Positions 53,201-64,000 of a stretch of 64,000 nt of DNA are shown piece after piece. The number at the start of each line of letters is the position of its first letter. The stretch's first letter is position 1. The stretch comes from Drosophila miranda (lineage: Eukaryota; Arthropoda; Insecta; Diptera; Drosophilidae): positions 26,229,657 through 26,293,656 of the forward strand of contig NC_046674.1 of NCBI RefSeq assembly GCF_003369915.1, in the 5' to 3' direction. The position numbers were made by a program, and so were the translations under genes. The notes below the pieces were generated by a model that saw nothing but the letters and a program-made list of their open reading frames with translations, had not been told where the DNA came from and searched no databases.

Positions 53201-54757
53201 AGACACAGTCTTGGCCCTCTGCCCGTAGTCGAATAATCCAGCAATCGATTGCATCGATTCCTTGATCTCACTACCAAAAAACAGAACAGTAGTTCTCTTG
53301 CCAAAATCTTTCAGTTATTTGAGAGAGGTGAAAGAGAGCGTTTGGAGTTTGAGTACCTGGAGCTTGTCTAACTGTTAAACTATATATAGTATATATATAT
53401 ATCCTTGTAAGCCTTCGCTAGCCCATAAGCCTTTTAATGATACTGAAATCTATCTACCGAGAGATACAGATAGGAAGAGAATATGATCGAATGTGAAGAG
53501 AGTGTTTTGACTGCGCCAGTTTTGCCCGTTTGCCCGTTTCGCCCGTTTTGCCCACGATTCTGTTTCTGTTGTTCATTTATTACGCCCCGAACTAACCAAC
53601 TAAAACTAGAACTAAAGCTACAATTAAAACACAAACTAAACTCGTATTTTCATTGTTAACTAACCTTGCATACTGCATACTACGTTCTGAAATAGCCAAA
53701 GATCTCAAGAATAGTACCTATCGACAGCTACAAATCAAACAACTAATCCAATGCCATTTTTTAACTCCGCATTCGAATTCCGAATTCGCATTCGACAGCT
53801 TCAGCATCAGCAACAACAGCCACAGGGTGGGAGACCAGCAATCTCAATGCCAAAATCCAAGAGCTACGGGGATGAGGACGATGGTGCGGCTACGGGCACG
53901 GTCACGGCCACAGCCCGAGCAGCGGCCGGCAGTAAGCCAGCAGCAGGAGCAGGAGGCAAACAAGGTTCGGGTGGAGAAATTGGGTAAGTCTCGACACTCC
54001 AAGAGACCCATCAATCATCCTAATCATATTTCTCTCTTGTGTGTGCAGTGCACCTGGCAATCAGAATGCCGGGTGGTTCGGGGGATTGTGGAACAAGTTG
54101 TCGCTGAAACCGAAGAACCAAATGATTCTGCCGGATGACAAGAATCCCACCATTGTGTGGGACAAAGAGCGCAAGTGCTGGACCAACACCGAAGGCAATT
54201 CGGATGAGGCGGAAAGCTTTAAGCCGCCGCCAAAGATGAGTGACTTAGGCATGGGAATGGGCATCATGGGTGCGCCACCTCCAAATATGCTGGGCAGCAT
54301 GCCCTCACCCCATCTGATGAGTGGGCACGATGCGGTGGCGGCGGCGGCCCCACATCACCCACAAATGTATGGGAATCCGCATGACTATGCAGCTGCTGCT
54401 GTCCCGACGCCCGAGCTATATCCAGCTTCGGTGCCATCGCCAGCTCCAGCGCCTGCGATACCATCGGCAGACCTCGGCATCAACACACCAGCAGCACTGG
54501 CACCAGCTCCCGGTGGCACCCAGCCCAAGCTGCAGTCGAACATTTTTAAAATGCAGCGCAATCGCAGTAAGATATGCCCCCCGCAAAACAGAGAGTGCTC
54601 TAAACTATTCGCTTCTGCAGCTCTAAAGAACTCGTATGTGGACGTGTTCAATCCTTCGGGTGCCCCCATGTCAGCGGCGTCCGAGAATGTCCTCGCCCCC
54701 ATAATGGCGCCGGCTGCAGTGCCACAAGGGGGTTACTTTGTTCCAGGAGGACCCTGA
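42494..54757 (+). CDS. Sec16: Sec16, ER exit site scaffold
   Basis: Large scaffold that organises COPII assembly at ER exit sites and binds Sec23, Sec24, Sec31 and Sec13. Exons: 42494-42664, 42775-46127, 47607-47972, 48728-49190, 49279-50042, 50119-50383, 50458-50622, 50698-51264, 53799-53983, 54049-54566, 54621-54757 (2317 codons plus stop, all phases match). The first exon starts MSWLKARARARVLSLTESFK and joins in frame to a polyQ/Pro N-terminal region, followed by an RD/RE-rich basic stretch. The conserved central domain lies at 48870-50640 (RPHLVASYAMSLLLKVKPKY, then the alpha-solenoid that binds Sec13). The C-terminus has GWFGGLWNKLSLKPKNQMIL and TIVWDKERKCW, diagnostic of Sec16. The exon at 47607 uses a weaker donor (GTGGTC). 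Alternative 3' coding exons at 51549 are listed separately. Confidence 0.9.
46128..47606 (+). other. Sec16 intron 2
   Basis: A 1.5-kb intron with a 45-bp GT microsatellite (47231-47275) and an inverse MSL core (CTATCTCTCTC, 46649-46659). A weak alternative exon from 46195 keeps phase at its start but has no clear donor. Confidence 0.5.
47231..47275. repeat. (GT)n microsatellite
   Basis: A 45-bp uninterrupted GT run, the longest in the window, in Sec16 intron 2. Confidence 0.95.
51549..53198 (+). CDS. Sec16: Alternative Sec16 3' coding exon(s)
   Basis: After an acceptor (TGCAG, exon from 51549) the frame stays open for 549 codons to a TAA, in phase 0 with the Sec16 exon ending at 51264. It begins RTEGIENLNENQDTD, continues with Gln-rich and Ala/Thr-rich parts, then a strongly acidic stretch (DDCYDDDDDDGNDDDDDDDE) and a helical, better-composed segment starting VWSMQELIANPAIPLNYKK. 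A strong donor GTAAGT at 51996 would make 51549-51995 a 149-codon cassette that also joins in phase to 53799. So three outcomes are possible: skipping, cassette inclusion, or a terminal exon giving a protein of about 2587 residues. The ATG at 51543 overlaps the acceptor, so an independent gene is possible but less likely. Confidence 0.5.
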   Translation, partial: RTEGIENLNENQDTDTGHDDKDKDKEDEQKMLQLQQKQQQHQLQLHLQQHLQQHQQQQKLKQQPHYRSNSSNNPLKGSKAPVTKSGMEMERTKTLLRQMAASSATKPQTAVTTRLTKAEPAAAAEGAIEAAEAMTTPAPAATKAFNLNDVSSFTTINKRHQATSNSSSSSHSNICNRSSISTTPAAAAAAAAIPKQLISCRKSNISQNSCHVLSTPKTLTTPTRFIAARAAIAKSSTASKITTTTTSGGIRGGTAAGAGAGSGVVKRVNFNLPSTIDESSEQEQELEIEQQNDNSMALTQAQPHFKPTAAATRLCRKPHIVFNGTYPIDMPLSQAQAQAQSQTQAQTQSKSNSYDPEANADRSELQRYRYMLRDYVIDEDAEGEEQAEEDDEFAEELMGYGDEDDCYDDDDDDGNDDDDDDDEDGDYYGMVQDHDFLNKYGIIQSKPSAGQTRAGAGTGASTSAVGAAAAQPQHVWSMQELIANPAIPLNYKKMCSEVEQSLSKFETYLDSKQQQQQKKKGGAVRTYEIDAPTSSSHSQGEALSSKKRL

Positions 54758-56420
54758 ATGCGCTCCTGCGCATTAGCAGTAACGGGGGTGCCAGAACCCA
54801 AATGCCAGCGAAATGTGAGTGGGACCGGTCCGTAGCCCACAGTGGAGCCTCCTCCTCGACTGATTCGATATATTTCTCTTTCTAGCTGAACTTCGAGCTA
54901 CGTAAAAACTACCAGACCAGAAGACCAGACCACACACGCACACATAACCAGAGCACACGCACACACACACCCATCCACCCTGCCACCTGCCTGCCTGCCA
55001 CATGAAACACACACACAAAAGGTGACCACAGGTGGCCACAGGGGCGGGGGGAAAAATTTCGCAGGAGAAATGACACTTACCGCCTCGCCCCAACAACAAA
55101 AACTACTGAACAAGATGATCCGATTATAACTTGCATTAATTAACCCTGTTGTCTGTCCTTTACCAACCTTATCTTAGTGTTTGTGTGTGTTAGTGGTGTG
55201 TGTGTGTATGTGTAGTGGTGCATGTGTACGACCATCCTTCGAACGATCTTTAAATGTTTAGCGAAAAGATGAAACCAATTTGTGTACTAATAGCAAAATA
55301 TATATGTAATACCCATCCCCCCCATCCAGTCCCGCTCTATCGCGTTCTATCCTAAAATCCTACTCCCACTCCCCTCCCCAACCCAACAAAGCAATTTCTG
55401 TTTATATATATGATATTTCTTTTGTATGTTGCATAGTTTTTATGATTATTTTTTGTTGTTGTTGTATAGAGCTGATGTATGAGAAGGGAATGATGACAAA
55501 GAGATATGTATTCAAAGAGCGGGAGGTGGGAGCGCAGGACACACAAGACAGAACAGAACAGGTCATTGGTTTATGCATTATTCAACCTTTTAAAAACATC
55601 TATCTACCTATCTATCTATATATACGAGTATATTTATATACAAATATGTATGTGTATGTGTGGTATGTGTGCACCTATCTCTAATCGAAATTCTTGTGTG
55701 TTTTCTATATAGTTGAATTATCGAATTGATAGATGCGATCCTCGACTTGTTTTTTTTTTTTTTTGGTTCTCTGTGTCCCTTCTGAGATGCGATGCGATTG
55801 GTGTGCAAAATATGATTTAATATGAAATATGATTCCAATTACTATATATTATTTTGTTTTATATTTTATTTTGTTAGAATTGAATTGTGTTTATTTTTGT
55901 TGCTCTGATGCTTTAATGCTTAATTTAAATTAAAACGAAAAACTGGTGCAGGCAAAAACGACAAAAACAAACCCTAAAATATGGAAAGAAGAAAGGCAAT
56001 GATAAGGCAAACCTACATATATACATATAAATATAACTATATATATAAGCACACATATGTATTATGTACAAACATCTATAAAATCGAAATTTCTGCTAAT
56101 TGGTGTTTCAAAATTAAACTAAAGATCCTCCGGTCCAGCCTGCTGATATACATGCATATATATAGACATACATACATATGTATATACTGCATATACGAGT
56201 ATATAAAGGTACTGAAAACCGAACCGAATTGTACACAAATGTCCCAAATTAGCCCCAAGCTGTAACTTGTTGTTTTTTCACACTTCGATATACATATATA
56301 TATATATATATTATGATTTCTGATGGTTGGGACGAACAGATCCGATCCCCAATTCGAGCAGAAACTTGGTATACAATTCTAAACGTTTAATTAGCCTAAA
56401 ATAAAACCTAAATCAAATGT
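54758..56420 (+). other. Sec16 3' UTR
   Basis: No coding potential. CA/GT runs and AT-rich TATGTATA tracts dominate. A plus-strand AATAAA at about 56400 gives a 3' UTR of about 1.65 kb, ending close to the convergent HIT-finger gene. Confidence 0.5.
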
Positions 56421-56499
56421 GTATGAGAGAAAAATACAACAAAATTTATGTAAAAATACATCCAACCACATCATTATTTTATTTGGCAGAGGTAGGACA

Positions 56500-56782
56500 T
56501 GCATAAGGCTCTGTTTCATTTACTTTATTTTTCATTATCGTAATACTGGCCAGAGAAGGACATAAGGCATCTCTTCTGATTTATCTTCGCTTGTGCTGCT
56601 TGCGACTTCTCCGCTAATATTGAGGTACTAGATAATGCAACACAGGATCCTCTTATTAAGGCTAAGGATCGATCAGACGCTTGGATCTTCCCTAGTTTCC
56701 TTCTGTTTTGCCACAAGCTAGTCATAGACTACCAAATCTCAATCTTAAACTCTGTCGCTTCTGCTTTGGCTATTCTCCTGGT
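56500..56782 (-). other. 3' UTR of the HIT zinc-finger gene
   Basis: A minus-strand AATAAA at 56524-56529 lies about 255 bp after the stop codon. Its end is about 100 bp from that of Sec16, so the two genes are tightly convergent. Confidence 0.5.
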
Positions 56783-57945
56783 TTACAGCTCGATGTCTTC
56801 ACGAAACATTCCTTCAATACCACAGTGATCTGTGTCCCCGTCGTCGTCAGAATAAGCAGCAGCTAATGCATGGTAGACATCGTGAATCTCATCAAAATCG
56901 TGCAGTATCTTTGCCTTTTTCGGTGTATTCGCAGATGCTGGCTCCTCCTCTTCCGATTGGGAATCAGATGCGTTTCCTGTGAGCTCATCATCCGATTCTT
57001 TATCTGTAAGGAAAGTGAAATGAATTTCAGGAGTTGCACGCACCTAGAGGACTTGAAAACTTACCACTGTCTATCGTCTCGTAGCCAGCCGGAGGATGCG
57101 GCGCATAGGTGACAAAGATGGTAGGGAACTCCACAATAGTCTTGCCGGAGAGATTCTCGCGCAGCGTTTTGTTTGCCTCCAGGTGATAGCAGCGAGTGGC
57201 GCTGCGCCGGACGCCCTCGGCCTGCAGCCAAAAGCTCAGGCCACCAATGCCCACCGTTTGATAGCGGACGAGGCCTTTGCGATTCTTGCGGGCCGTCTCC
57301 TGCTTGGGATCCACATACTTAAGGAGGAGGGCGGCCAGAGTCAGTTCTTCATCACAGCGAGCATCCACAAAGTGGGCGGACTTCGTCTGGTCATGCTCCT
57401 CCTTCTCTTCCTCTGCAGCATTCGCAAACAGCCAATCGATGCGCCAATAGAAGCGATTCCGCTTCCAGTCCAGAAATGTGGTGTTCTCCTTGTGCCGACT
57501 GAAGAGCGGCAGCAGCAGGGAAAGCTTAATGTTCCGCTTTTGGGCTGCCGCGCGCATGCGATGCTGCGGCCCTGGCAGGTATCGCTGCTGCTGGGTGTAG
57601 CGCTTGGCGTGGTCGCCCTTGCGGTCATCCGCGTACCGTGTGCACTCCTCCAGGAAGTAGTAATCGCTCATCATTTCTCGGGCCGTCATCTCGCTCAGTG
57701 GCACGAACTTGGTGCGATCCCGCAGACCATCGCAGTCGAGCTCCCTCTTGTGTATCTGGACGCAGGCCACGCTGCAGGTCTTCACTTCGCACTTGGGGCA
57801 GGCATATTGGGCTTCCTTTGCGGCACATACCTCGCAAAGGCCCAGGCGCAGGCTGTCCGAAAATATTACGCCTTGAATTTCACTCAAATTCTCATTGAAA
57901 TATACCATACCTTTTAACAGAAGTGCCCGCCTTTTCCTCCGACAT
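56783..57945 (-). CDS. Box C/D snoRNA assembly factor, ZNHIT6/BCD1-like
   Basis: Minus-strand exons 57911-57945, 57065-57852 and 56783-57003 (347 codons plus stop, in phase). The start MSEEKAGTSVK is encoded on a 35-nt exon; a 58-nt intron follows. The HIT zinc finger comes at once: CEVC, then CPKC, CSVAC and a final H...C (residues about 18-55). The central part (RFYWRIDWLFANAAEEEKEE and neighbours) is the BCD1 family body, and the C-terminus is acidic (DSQSEEEEP, YSDDDGDTD). In yeast and human the family stabilises box C/D snoRNAs by assisting snoRNP assembly with NOP58 and R2TP in the nucleus. Divergent from Fpgs, 733 bp between starts. Reading through the first intron would instead start from an ATG further upstream, but the tiny intron with canonical borders explains the conserved finger better. 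I do not recall a fly symbol. Confidence 0.85.
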
Positions 57946-58678
57946 TTCATTGACTGAGTGTATGTATGATGAATAGCGCGCACGTGCTCTCCATCTTGTT
58001 TTACTTTATGATCAGCTGTTCTTCAAATTCGGTGTTGGTTGCTTTTGTGTGTGTATCATCAAGTTGCCTTTGCACAAAATGTTAATCTTGTTCAGATCTG
58101 GTGCGTTGACGTCTCTGAAAACAGAATAAATTTTTGTAATTCGAAACTGACGAGTGTGTGTATTGCTTATGATCGAAACAAGGAGACTGGAAAATGTTTA
58201 TTTTCTGACACACACATGTCTGCTTATTAGCCGCGCTTGTGTGTGTGGGTATTGCGCAGTATTGGCTGCATTGCATGTGCTCGGTGGCGTTGCCACTTGT
58301 GATGAAAATGTTGACAAGAGTTATCGCTTGCGTACTCAGCTATCGCAGTCGATAGTCATATGGCGGCAATTTGTTATCTTGCAAAATATTCAAATAACAA
58401 TTTGTTTATCTATTTATTTCGACTATATATGTATGCACATATAATTTGCCTACGTGTTTCGATTAAGCCACTGGTCTATCTTATCTGTCAATAGACCGCA
58501 CGCACACGCGCTGTCTAAAGAAATTTGATATTTCAGATCTTGTGTAAACCGTGTTATTACTTATTACTCCCACTTAAGCGTACATATCTGTCGTTCTAAC
58601 CAGCATAATTGAGACCCGTACCTTTTAAATTGAGTTGTGAGAGACCTGGGTTCTGAGTTAACAGTGGTCTCTATAAAT
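57946..58678. promoter_or_regulatory. Divergent promoter region of the HIT-finger gene and Fpgs
   Basis: Three CGATA cores at 58322-58326, 58341-58345 and 58350-58354, the last two as the inverted repeat CTATCG/CGATAG with a 4-nt spacer. This is the kind of site bound by BEAF-32 and DREF, which favour head-to-head gene pairs in flies. No TATA box is obvious. Confidence 0.5.
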
Positions 58679-61288
58679 ATGACTGTTCGTCGGCTATTGA
58701 GCTCAGTACGTGAATACAGCAAGACCGTACGCCGAGCTGCGATAGTGACTGAAATGTCGATGGATGAGATTCGACGGGGGCCAAGGCCCACCAAACAGCT
58801 GTGCACATCCCACATCCGCAACAACATTGAGATGCCGACCAAGCTCCCATCGAAAGCAGCAGTAAAGCAGCAGCAGAGCCCAACCCTGGAGAAGCTGGTC
58901 TTCGATCCCAAGGGACTGGTCAACAACAACAATGACACCGCAACGGACGACAAGGATGTTAATGCCGAATTTGAGGTTAGTGTGTGTTCTATCTCCTGCT
59001 CCTCCTCGCCCTGTCTCCATCTCTCTCTTGGTATATTTTCAGGCGGCCATCAAGCATCTAAACATTCTGCAGTCGAACGATGTTACAATACGCAACTCAA
59101 TGGATAATCCCAGGGTGAACACAAAGGCGGATACTCTCAAATATCTGGAGCGCAGCGGCCTGCCCCTGACCAAACTCGAGCAGCTGTCCTTCATCCATGT
59201 GGCGGGCACCAAGGGCAAGGTAAGCGCTGATAGCTGAGGGAATTTTTGCCTGAACCAGTTTTTTGTTTGTTATCCAACATCCAACATCCAATATCCAACA
59301 TCAACAGCTGGAGGCCACACAAATTAACAGTTGCTCTCGCACGCTCTCTGCCAGAGACTGAGAGAGCGCTGCACCACAATCAGGTTTCTCAGTCACCTCT
59401 CGCAAGGCTAATTTGCCTCATTTGCTGATTAGATTATTTTAGCTTCCAAATTGAAATTTGTTTATAGATTGATCTGTTTTGGTTGTACCTGGTACCCGGT
59501 ACCCGTTACTCGTTGCTTACTGGCGGGGTATATTGTATTCGCAGAAGCAGAAACAGAGCTCCGAGACCCCATAAACAATATCACTTTTCATTGGGGCTCT
59601 CGTTTACCTTCATCTGTTTCGTATCAGATCGTATGGAATTCGTAATTTACAAATACTACAGGCCTAATCTCCCTCAAATATCGTTAACAGACATGGGCAT
59701 CTATTTACAGTCCTAAAACTTAGTTTTTTGGCAGTGTATTCGTAGCTCATTCATATTCGTTTTTCGACAGTTAAGATCCTTTGCAACTAGACCTATAATA
59801 GCCCTGCACCGCACTGCTATAGCGGGTATCATTTAGTCGAAATACCCTACTACGCCTATTATCCATCGCCATTATTTCTTGCCGAGCATTGAGCTTTGGC
59901 CGTAAGATAGGAGCATACATACATACATACATACTCGTATATGTACGTGCATGTTGACACATCCTCCTTTGCAGGGCTCAACCTGTGCTCTCACGGAATC
60001 CCTGCTGCGTCACAACGGAGTTCACACTGGATTCTTCAGCTCTCCGCACATTGTGTACACCACTGAGCGGATCCGGATCGATGGCCTGCCGCTGGCCAAG
60101 GAGAAGTTTACGAAGCAGTTCTGGAAGGTCTACAAGCGGCTGCAGGAGCGGCAGGAGTTCGAGCTGGACATGCCAGCCTATTTCAAGTTCCTCACGATCC
60201 TCGCCTTTCACGTGTTCATCGAGGAGCGTGTGGACGTTGCCGTGCTGGAGGTGGGCATCGGAGGGGAGCATGACTGCACCAACATTGTGCGCAATGTCCG
60301 CACCGTTGGGATTGCCTCGCTGGGCCTGGAGCACACCGAGCTGCTGGGCAACACGCTCCCGGAGATTGCCTGGCAGAAGGCGGGAATCATCAAGCCGGGT
60401 GCCCATGTCTACACGCATGTCAGCCAGCCGGAGTGCCTGCAAGTGATTCGCCAGCGGGCGCAGGAGAATCAGGCCATTCTCCACGAGGTCCCGCCAACCC
60501 GGCACTACTTTCAGTCGAATCAGTATGCCCAGCATTGGGACAACTTGAACCAAGTCGTTCAACTCAACGGATCTCTGGCCATTCATTTGGCCACCGACTG
60601 GCTGTCCCAGACCAGTGGACCCCTCCACCGCGACTACACCCTCAACGAAGCAAAGCTCGAACCGGAGATCCTGCTGGGACTGCTGAATGCCCACTGGCCT
60701 GGCCGCTGTCAGCTGGTGGAGTACCGGGGCATGCGCCTCCACCTAGATGGAGCCCACACCATGGAGAGCATGGCCGTGTGCACAAAATGGTTTGCCGAGA
60801 GCATCAGCCAGAGGTGAGTGTGCTCTGATTGTTAAATTACTCTCTGAACTCTTTTAACATTCTTCTTTCGGTCCTGTTTCTGTTGCAGTTCCAGTCCCAG
60901 GATTCTCATCTTTAATCGCACTGGAGGCTCGGATATCCGACAGATGCTTAGCCTGGTGAATCGCGCCTGTGCCTACGACATGGTCTGCTTTGTTCCTAAT
61001 TACGCCACCTCGAATCCTAACGCTCCCAGCCAGGTGATGGTCCGCTTCAGTCCCGAGCAGCGGATGATGCGTGTCCGCGACATTGCCACACAATGGAGTC
61101 AGATGTGCACGCAGGAGAAGCAGCCCGATCGCGGTCAGGTGTACAGCACCCTAACGGACGCCTTTACCTCCATCCGGCAGCGCTTTGACACGGACAACGG
61201 CCACATAGAGGTGCTCATCACGGGCTCCATCCATTTGCTGGGCGCTGCCATTTCCGCTTTAAGCTACATGGATCAGCCGCAGACCTAA
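58679..61288 (+). CDS. Fpgs: Folylpolyglutamate synthase
   Basis: ATP-dependent ligase that adds gamma-linked glutamates to tetrahydrofolates, retaining them in cytosol and mitochondria. Exons 58679-58975, 59043-59219, 59975-60813 and 60889-61288 (570 codons plus stop). The N-terminus MTVRRLLSSVREYSKTVRRA is an amphipathic arginine-rich presequence, so at least one form should be mitochondrial. The P-loop GTKGKGST spans residues about 154-161 and is split exactly by intron 2 (after GTKGK). Further family motifs: FFSSPHIV, TERIRIDGLP, the VGIGGEHDCTN block, HTELLGNT, EIAWQKAGIIKPGAHV and the C-terminal LDGAHTMESM. Intron 2 is 755 bp and holds only AT-rich and minor repeat sequence. The symbol is the fly CG2543 orthologue by recalled position. 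Confidence 0.92.
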
Positions 61289-63098
61289 AACCTAACACCC
61301 CTCCTTGAGTTCATTGACAATAGCATACCTTTCCTTACAGATCTTTAGACAATAATTATGAATACTATGAAACCTTAAGTTAAAGCGAATAGTGCAACCT
61401 ATTTTCCCATTTCTAAATCCTTAAAGAATAATTACAAAACTATCAGTTAATCAAAAAAAAAAAAAGAGTCTGTCTCGAATCGTAAAAATCAATCTGTTTT
61501 GGTGGAAATATCATCAATCGATGCGATCGGTTTTTAAGCAGACGCTCTAATTTAAATTTTGCAGGAAGGAAAAAAGAAAAAGCCTTGCAGATCATAGTCC
61601 CATCGAGTCCATGGCATCGAGAGGATACATTAATCCTATTGGTTCGAATACGTTTTTAAGTTTTTGATCTAAATCTTAAGATCTATGTATTTTATAGTTT
61701 CGAAACAGCTTCCCTCTGTGCGTTAAATTATTTGGATATCGATCCTATTTAGCAATATTTATCTTTATTCGTTTATTCTATTAAATTGTATACTTTCAAA
61801 TTATAAGGAAACCTGTGTAAATCCTATATATATATTCATATAATCAAAGCATACAGTTTTCCGACGGCGAATTACCACTTGCACCGCGTTCACGCTCGCG
61901 CCCGCTTGTTACTTGCACACGGGGACACAACAAACAACACACACTCGTGCCACTCGCACTTGCTCCTTGCACTAACTGGCAGTGCATTCAAATGGCGACT
62001 GTCGACTGTCTCTGAGGCTGAGCAGAATGAGCCGTGACTCTGTGGAGACTTTTAAGGGTGGTGTCTGGCTCTGGCTTTGGCTTTGGCGGGGGTGGCTTAT
62101 GCATATGATTATGCTTTTGCCACCGGATGGATGGACTGGCAGTGGCAGTGGCCAATCGGGGAGCGGCAACCCTGGTCTCCGAGGAGCGGGATGGCATCAG
62201 TGCGATGCGAGCCGTGCTCTTTGCTCTCTGCGCACTCTCCCGCAAAACGCACGTTGCAAACAAAATGGCTAACGTCGGAACGTAACGGAACGGAAGTTGG
62301 CTGTGTGCAAGCGGGATGGCAGCTGGATGACATGACTTATTAAATAACGGTTAAATGGCATGTTAACGGTAACACAAGCAGCAGCAGCAGCGGCCATTGC
62401 AAAGTTTCCAAAGCTTCTGCTGCTTCTGCTGCTGCTGCTGCTGCTGTGGACTACGACGACTGGGCTGGCGCTGGCGCTGGCTTCGGCTTCGACTTCGACT
62501 TCGAGCGCTAAACTGTCCCGTTTACAGCAACAAATCCACGTAATTCACTTCTGTCACTGTATGTGTGTATGTGTCCCTGTGGCTGAGGGTGGGAGCCTGT
62601 GCCCCGTCCTGTGTCTGCTCATGTTCGCTAAAAGGATTAATAAACGTTCAGCATTTCGCATTTCAGTTGTTCATTTGACTCGGCGCTTAGCGGTTCAGCT
62701 GCTGCTTCTGCTTCTGCTGCTGTGTGCGTGCTTGTGGCAAGATACATAGATTCAATTCAATTACAACTAAAATACCGTCGAGAAGAAGATTGCAGCACCA
62801 AAATTTCCATACATTTTTTGCCGTCGGCTAGCAGCAGGGACTGGGACTGGTACTGGGACTTGACGGGACCCGACCCCCATTCTGAAGCATTCTGAAACAT
62901 TCCGGGTATTCCGTGCACTCCGCTGTATTGTTTTTGTTCATGTTCAGCTAAGTGCGATCAAAATGTTAGCCAACAGCAAGGCTCTGACGGGGCATTTGCA
63001 CTTGCAACACAAGTAACTATATTGAAACACAAACGGAAACAACGGAAGCGGAAACGGAAACCGCAACCTAGAAAACCCATCCTATCCTATACATCAAA
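61289..63098. other. Fpgs 3' region and upstream region of the next gene
   Basis: AT-rich to about 61.9 kb, then CG-richer with CTG/GCTG repeats at about 62410-62450. No canonical AATAAA was found close to the Fpgs stop. Open frames here are repeat-driven. The right part probably includes the promoter and 5' UTR of the 63099 exon. Confidence 0.4.
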
Positions 63099-63174
63099 AT
63101 GCAAAGTTCGAAATCGTTTTTAATACGCGACCTGCTGGGAGACCTGATCAATCGGCGGCAAACGGCGGATTCGG
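63099..63174 (+). CDS. First coding exon of a probable homeobox repressor gene (partial)
   Basis: ATG at 63099 opens MQSSKSFLIRDLLGDLINRR, then five more residues and a strong donor GTGAGT at 63175. FLIRDLLGD fits the eh1/TN-type motif (F.I..LL) that recruits Groucho and sits at the N-terminus of many NK-like and Bar-like homeodomain proteins. A homeodomain would lie on later exons to the right of the window. The upstream context AAA ATG is acceptable for flies. Gene identity is not shown by 25 residues; a homeobox gene of this neighbourhood (CG11085) is my unverified guess, so I give no symbol. Confidence 0.55.
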
Positions 63175-64000
63175 GTGAGTGTCGCCTCTAGGATATACAG
63201 GCATATGAAAAAGGATCAATTATGGTATGGGGCTGCCATGGTGCTTGCTCCACAGCTATCATCATCACCATCATCATCGGTACATTCTTGTTCGATAGAC
63301 AACGAACGTTAGACGATGGACCACAGACGTTAGTTTGTTAGATATTTTTTAGAAGAGTTCAGCATATTCGTCTCAAGAATTTCGGATATTTTTCAGATAT
63401 TTAGGTATCCGGTACGAAAATCCATATTTGAGGATTTTTCTTATAAAACCCCTTTCTATCCTGAACCAACGAAAGCTTAAAAGAACGTAATTTTTACGAA
63501 ATATAACATGTTTTATGTTTTACTTTAAAAACCAACTCAACAAAGTCAAGATCATTTCAAAATAATTATTATTTCTTTTTATAGCAGTCAGTAAAAGCAG
63601 TCCTTATAGTCACAATTCCCATGATCATCTTAAGAGAGAAAATTACACAAAAAGGGAACTCCAACAAAAGTAATCTTACTCAAACATGTATTAATGAATA
63701 TAACTGATTTTACACCTCAAACATTTATCAGCCTTCTTGACAAAATAGATTGAATGTCAGCGATAGATGATCGCATGATTATCTTATCACAAGAAAAAAA
63801 CAAGATATGAAATGCTCTTTGTTTATTTCTGAAAATAAACAAGACTGCCTGCGATCACTGCGACAAATTCTGACGCCTGGGAAGCACTGATGATTACTCG
63901 AGTATTGTCCATGATCATTGATCAGAGCTCTCGCATTTATCAGTCCTGGTTAAATGTCTAACCGCCTTGAGACTTTCCATCAGAATCAGGATATAATCAA
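63175..64000 (+). other. Start of the intron of the 63099 gene
   Basis: AT-rich intronic sequence running off the window. Several GATCATCG/ATGATCG-like palindromic motifs and a TTATCTTATC occur at 63600-63800. No further exon was recognised. Confidence 0.4.

Overview
This is Drosophila nuclear DNA. Genes have GT/AG introns (some only 54-60 bp, some several kb), long polyglutamine/CAG tracts and abundant (CA)n microsatellites, with fly-type transposon remains between them. The gene set (pits/CG11138, LIMK1, an ABCB8-type half transporter, Sec16, Fpgs) matches my recollection of the D. melanogaster X chromosome near 11B, so I read the window as Muller element A. Protein divergence and repeat content suggest a non-melanogaster species, perhaps of the obscura group; the species is inference. 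Three exact matches to the MSL recognition core GAGAGAGATAG fit an X-linked origin.

Layout: (1) 1-11.4 kb: pits on the minus strand, three coding exons split by a 7.7 kb intron with two dense GATAAG clusters. (2) 11.4-17.1 kb: intergenic DNA with dispersed repeats and microsatellites. (3) 17.2-24.5 kb: LIMK1 on the minus strand (two LIM, PDZ, kinase, proline/polar tail), with a likely 5' exon at 24.4 kb next to a perfect DRE. (4) 24.8-28.0 kb: a repeat mosaic with a decayed chromodomain fragment in two orientations, LINE C-terminal fragments and a 38-bp minisatellite. (5) 28.1-30.9 kb: the mitochondrial ABCB8-like gene on the plus strand. (6) 31.0-40.7 kb: a transposon graveyard with a broken I-clade LINE, two copies of a DINE-1-like repeat, an unknown antisense pseudogene, a 350-bp imperfect palindrome, two direct copies of a P-type transposase fragment sharing the same stop codon, and the same minisatellite family. 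(7) 40.8-56.4 kb: Sec16 on the plus strand, with a large undetermined alternative 3' coding region. (8) 56.5-57.9 kb: a ZNHIT6/BCD1-like HIT zinc-finger gene on the minus strand, convergent with Sec16. (9) 58.0-61.3 kb: Fpgs on the plus strand, divergent from the HIT gene across a short promoter with clustered CGATA sites. (10) 63.1 kb to the end: the first coding exon of a gene whose N-terminus carries an eh1-like repressor motif, probably a homeobox gene continuing outside the window.

The genes are independent housekeeping or regulatory units, not a pathway: a transcriptional co-regulator (pits), actin control (LIMK1), mitochondrial transport, ER exit sites (Sec16), snoRNP assembly and folate metabolism. 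Exon borders were placed by eye from splice consensus and reading phase; every multi-exon gene below closes in frame.
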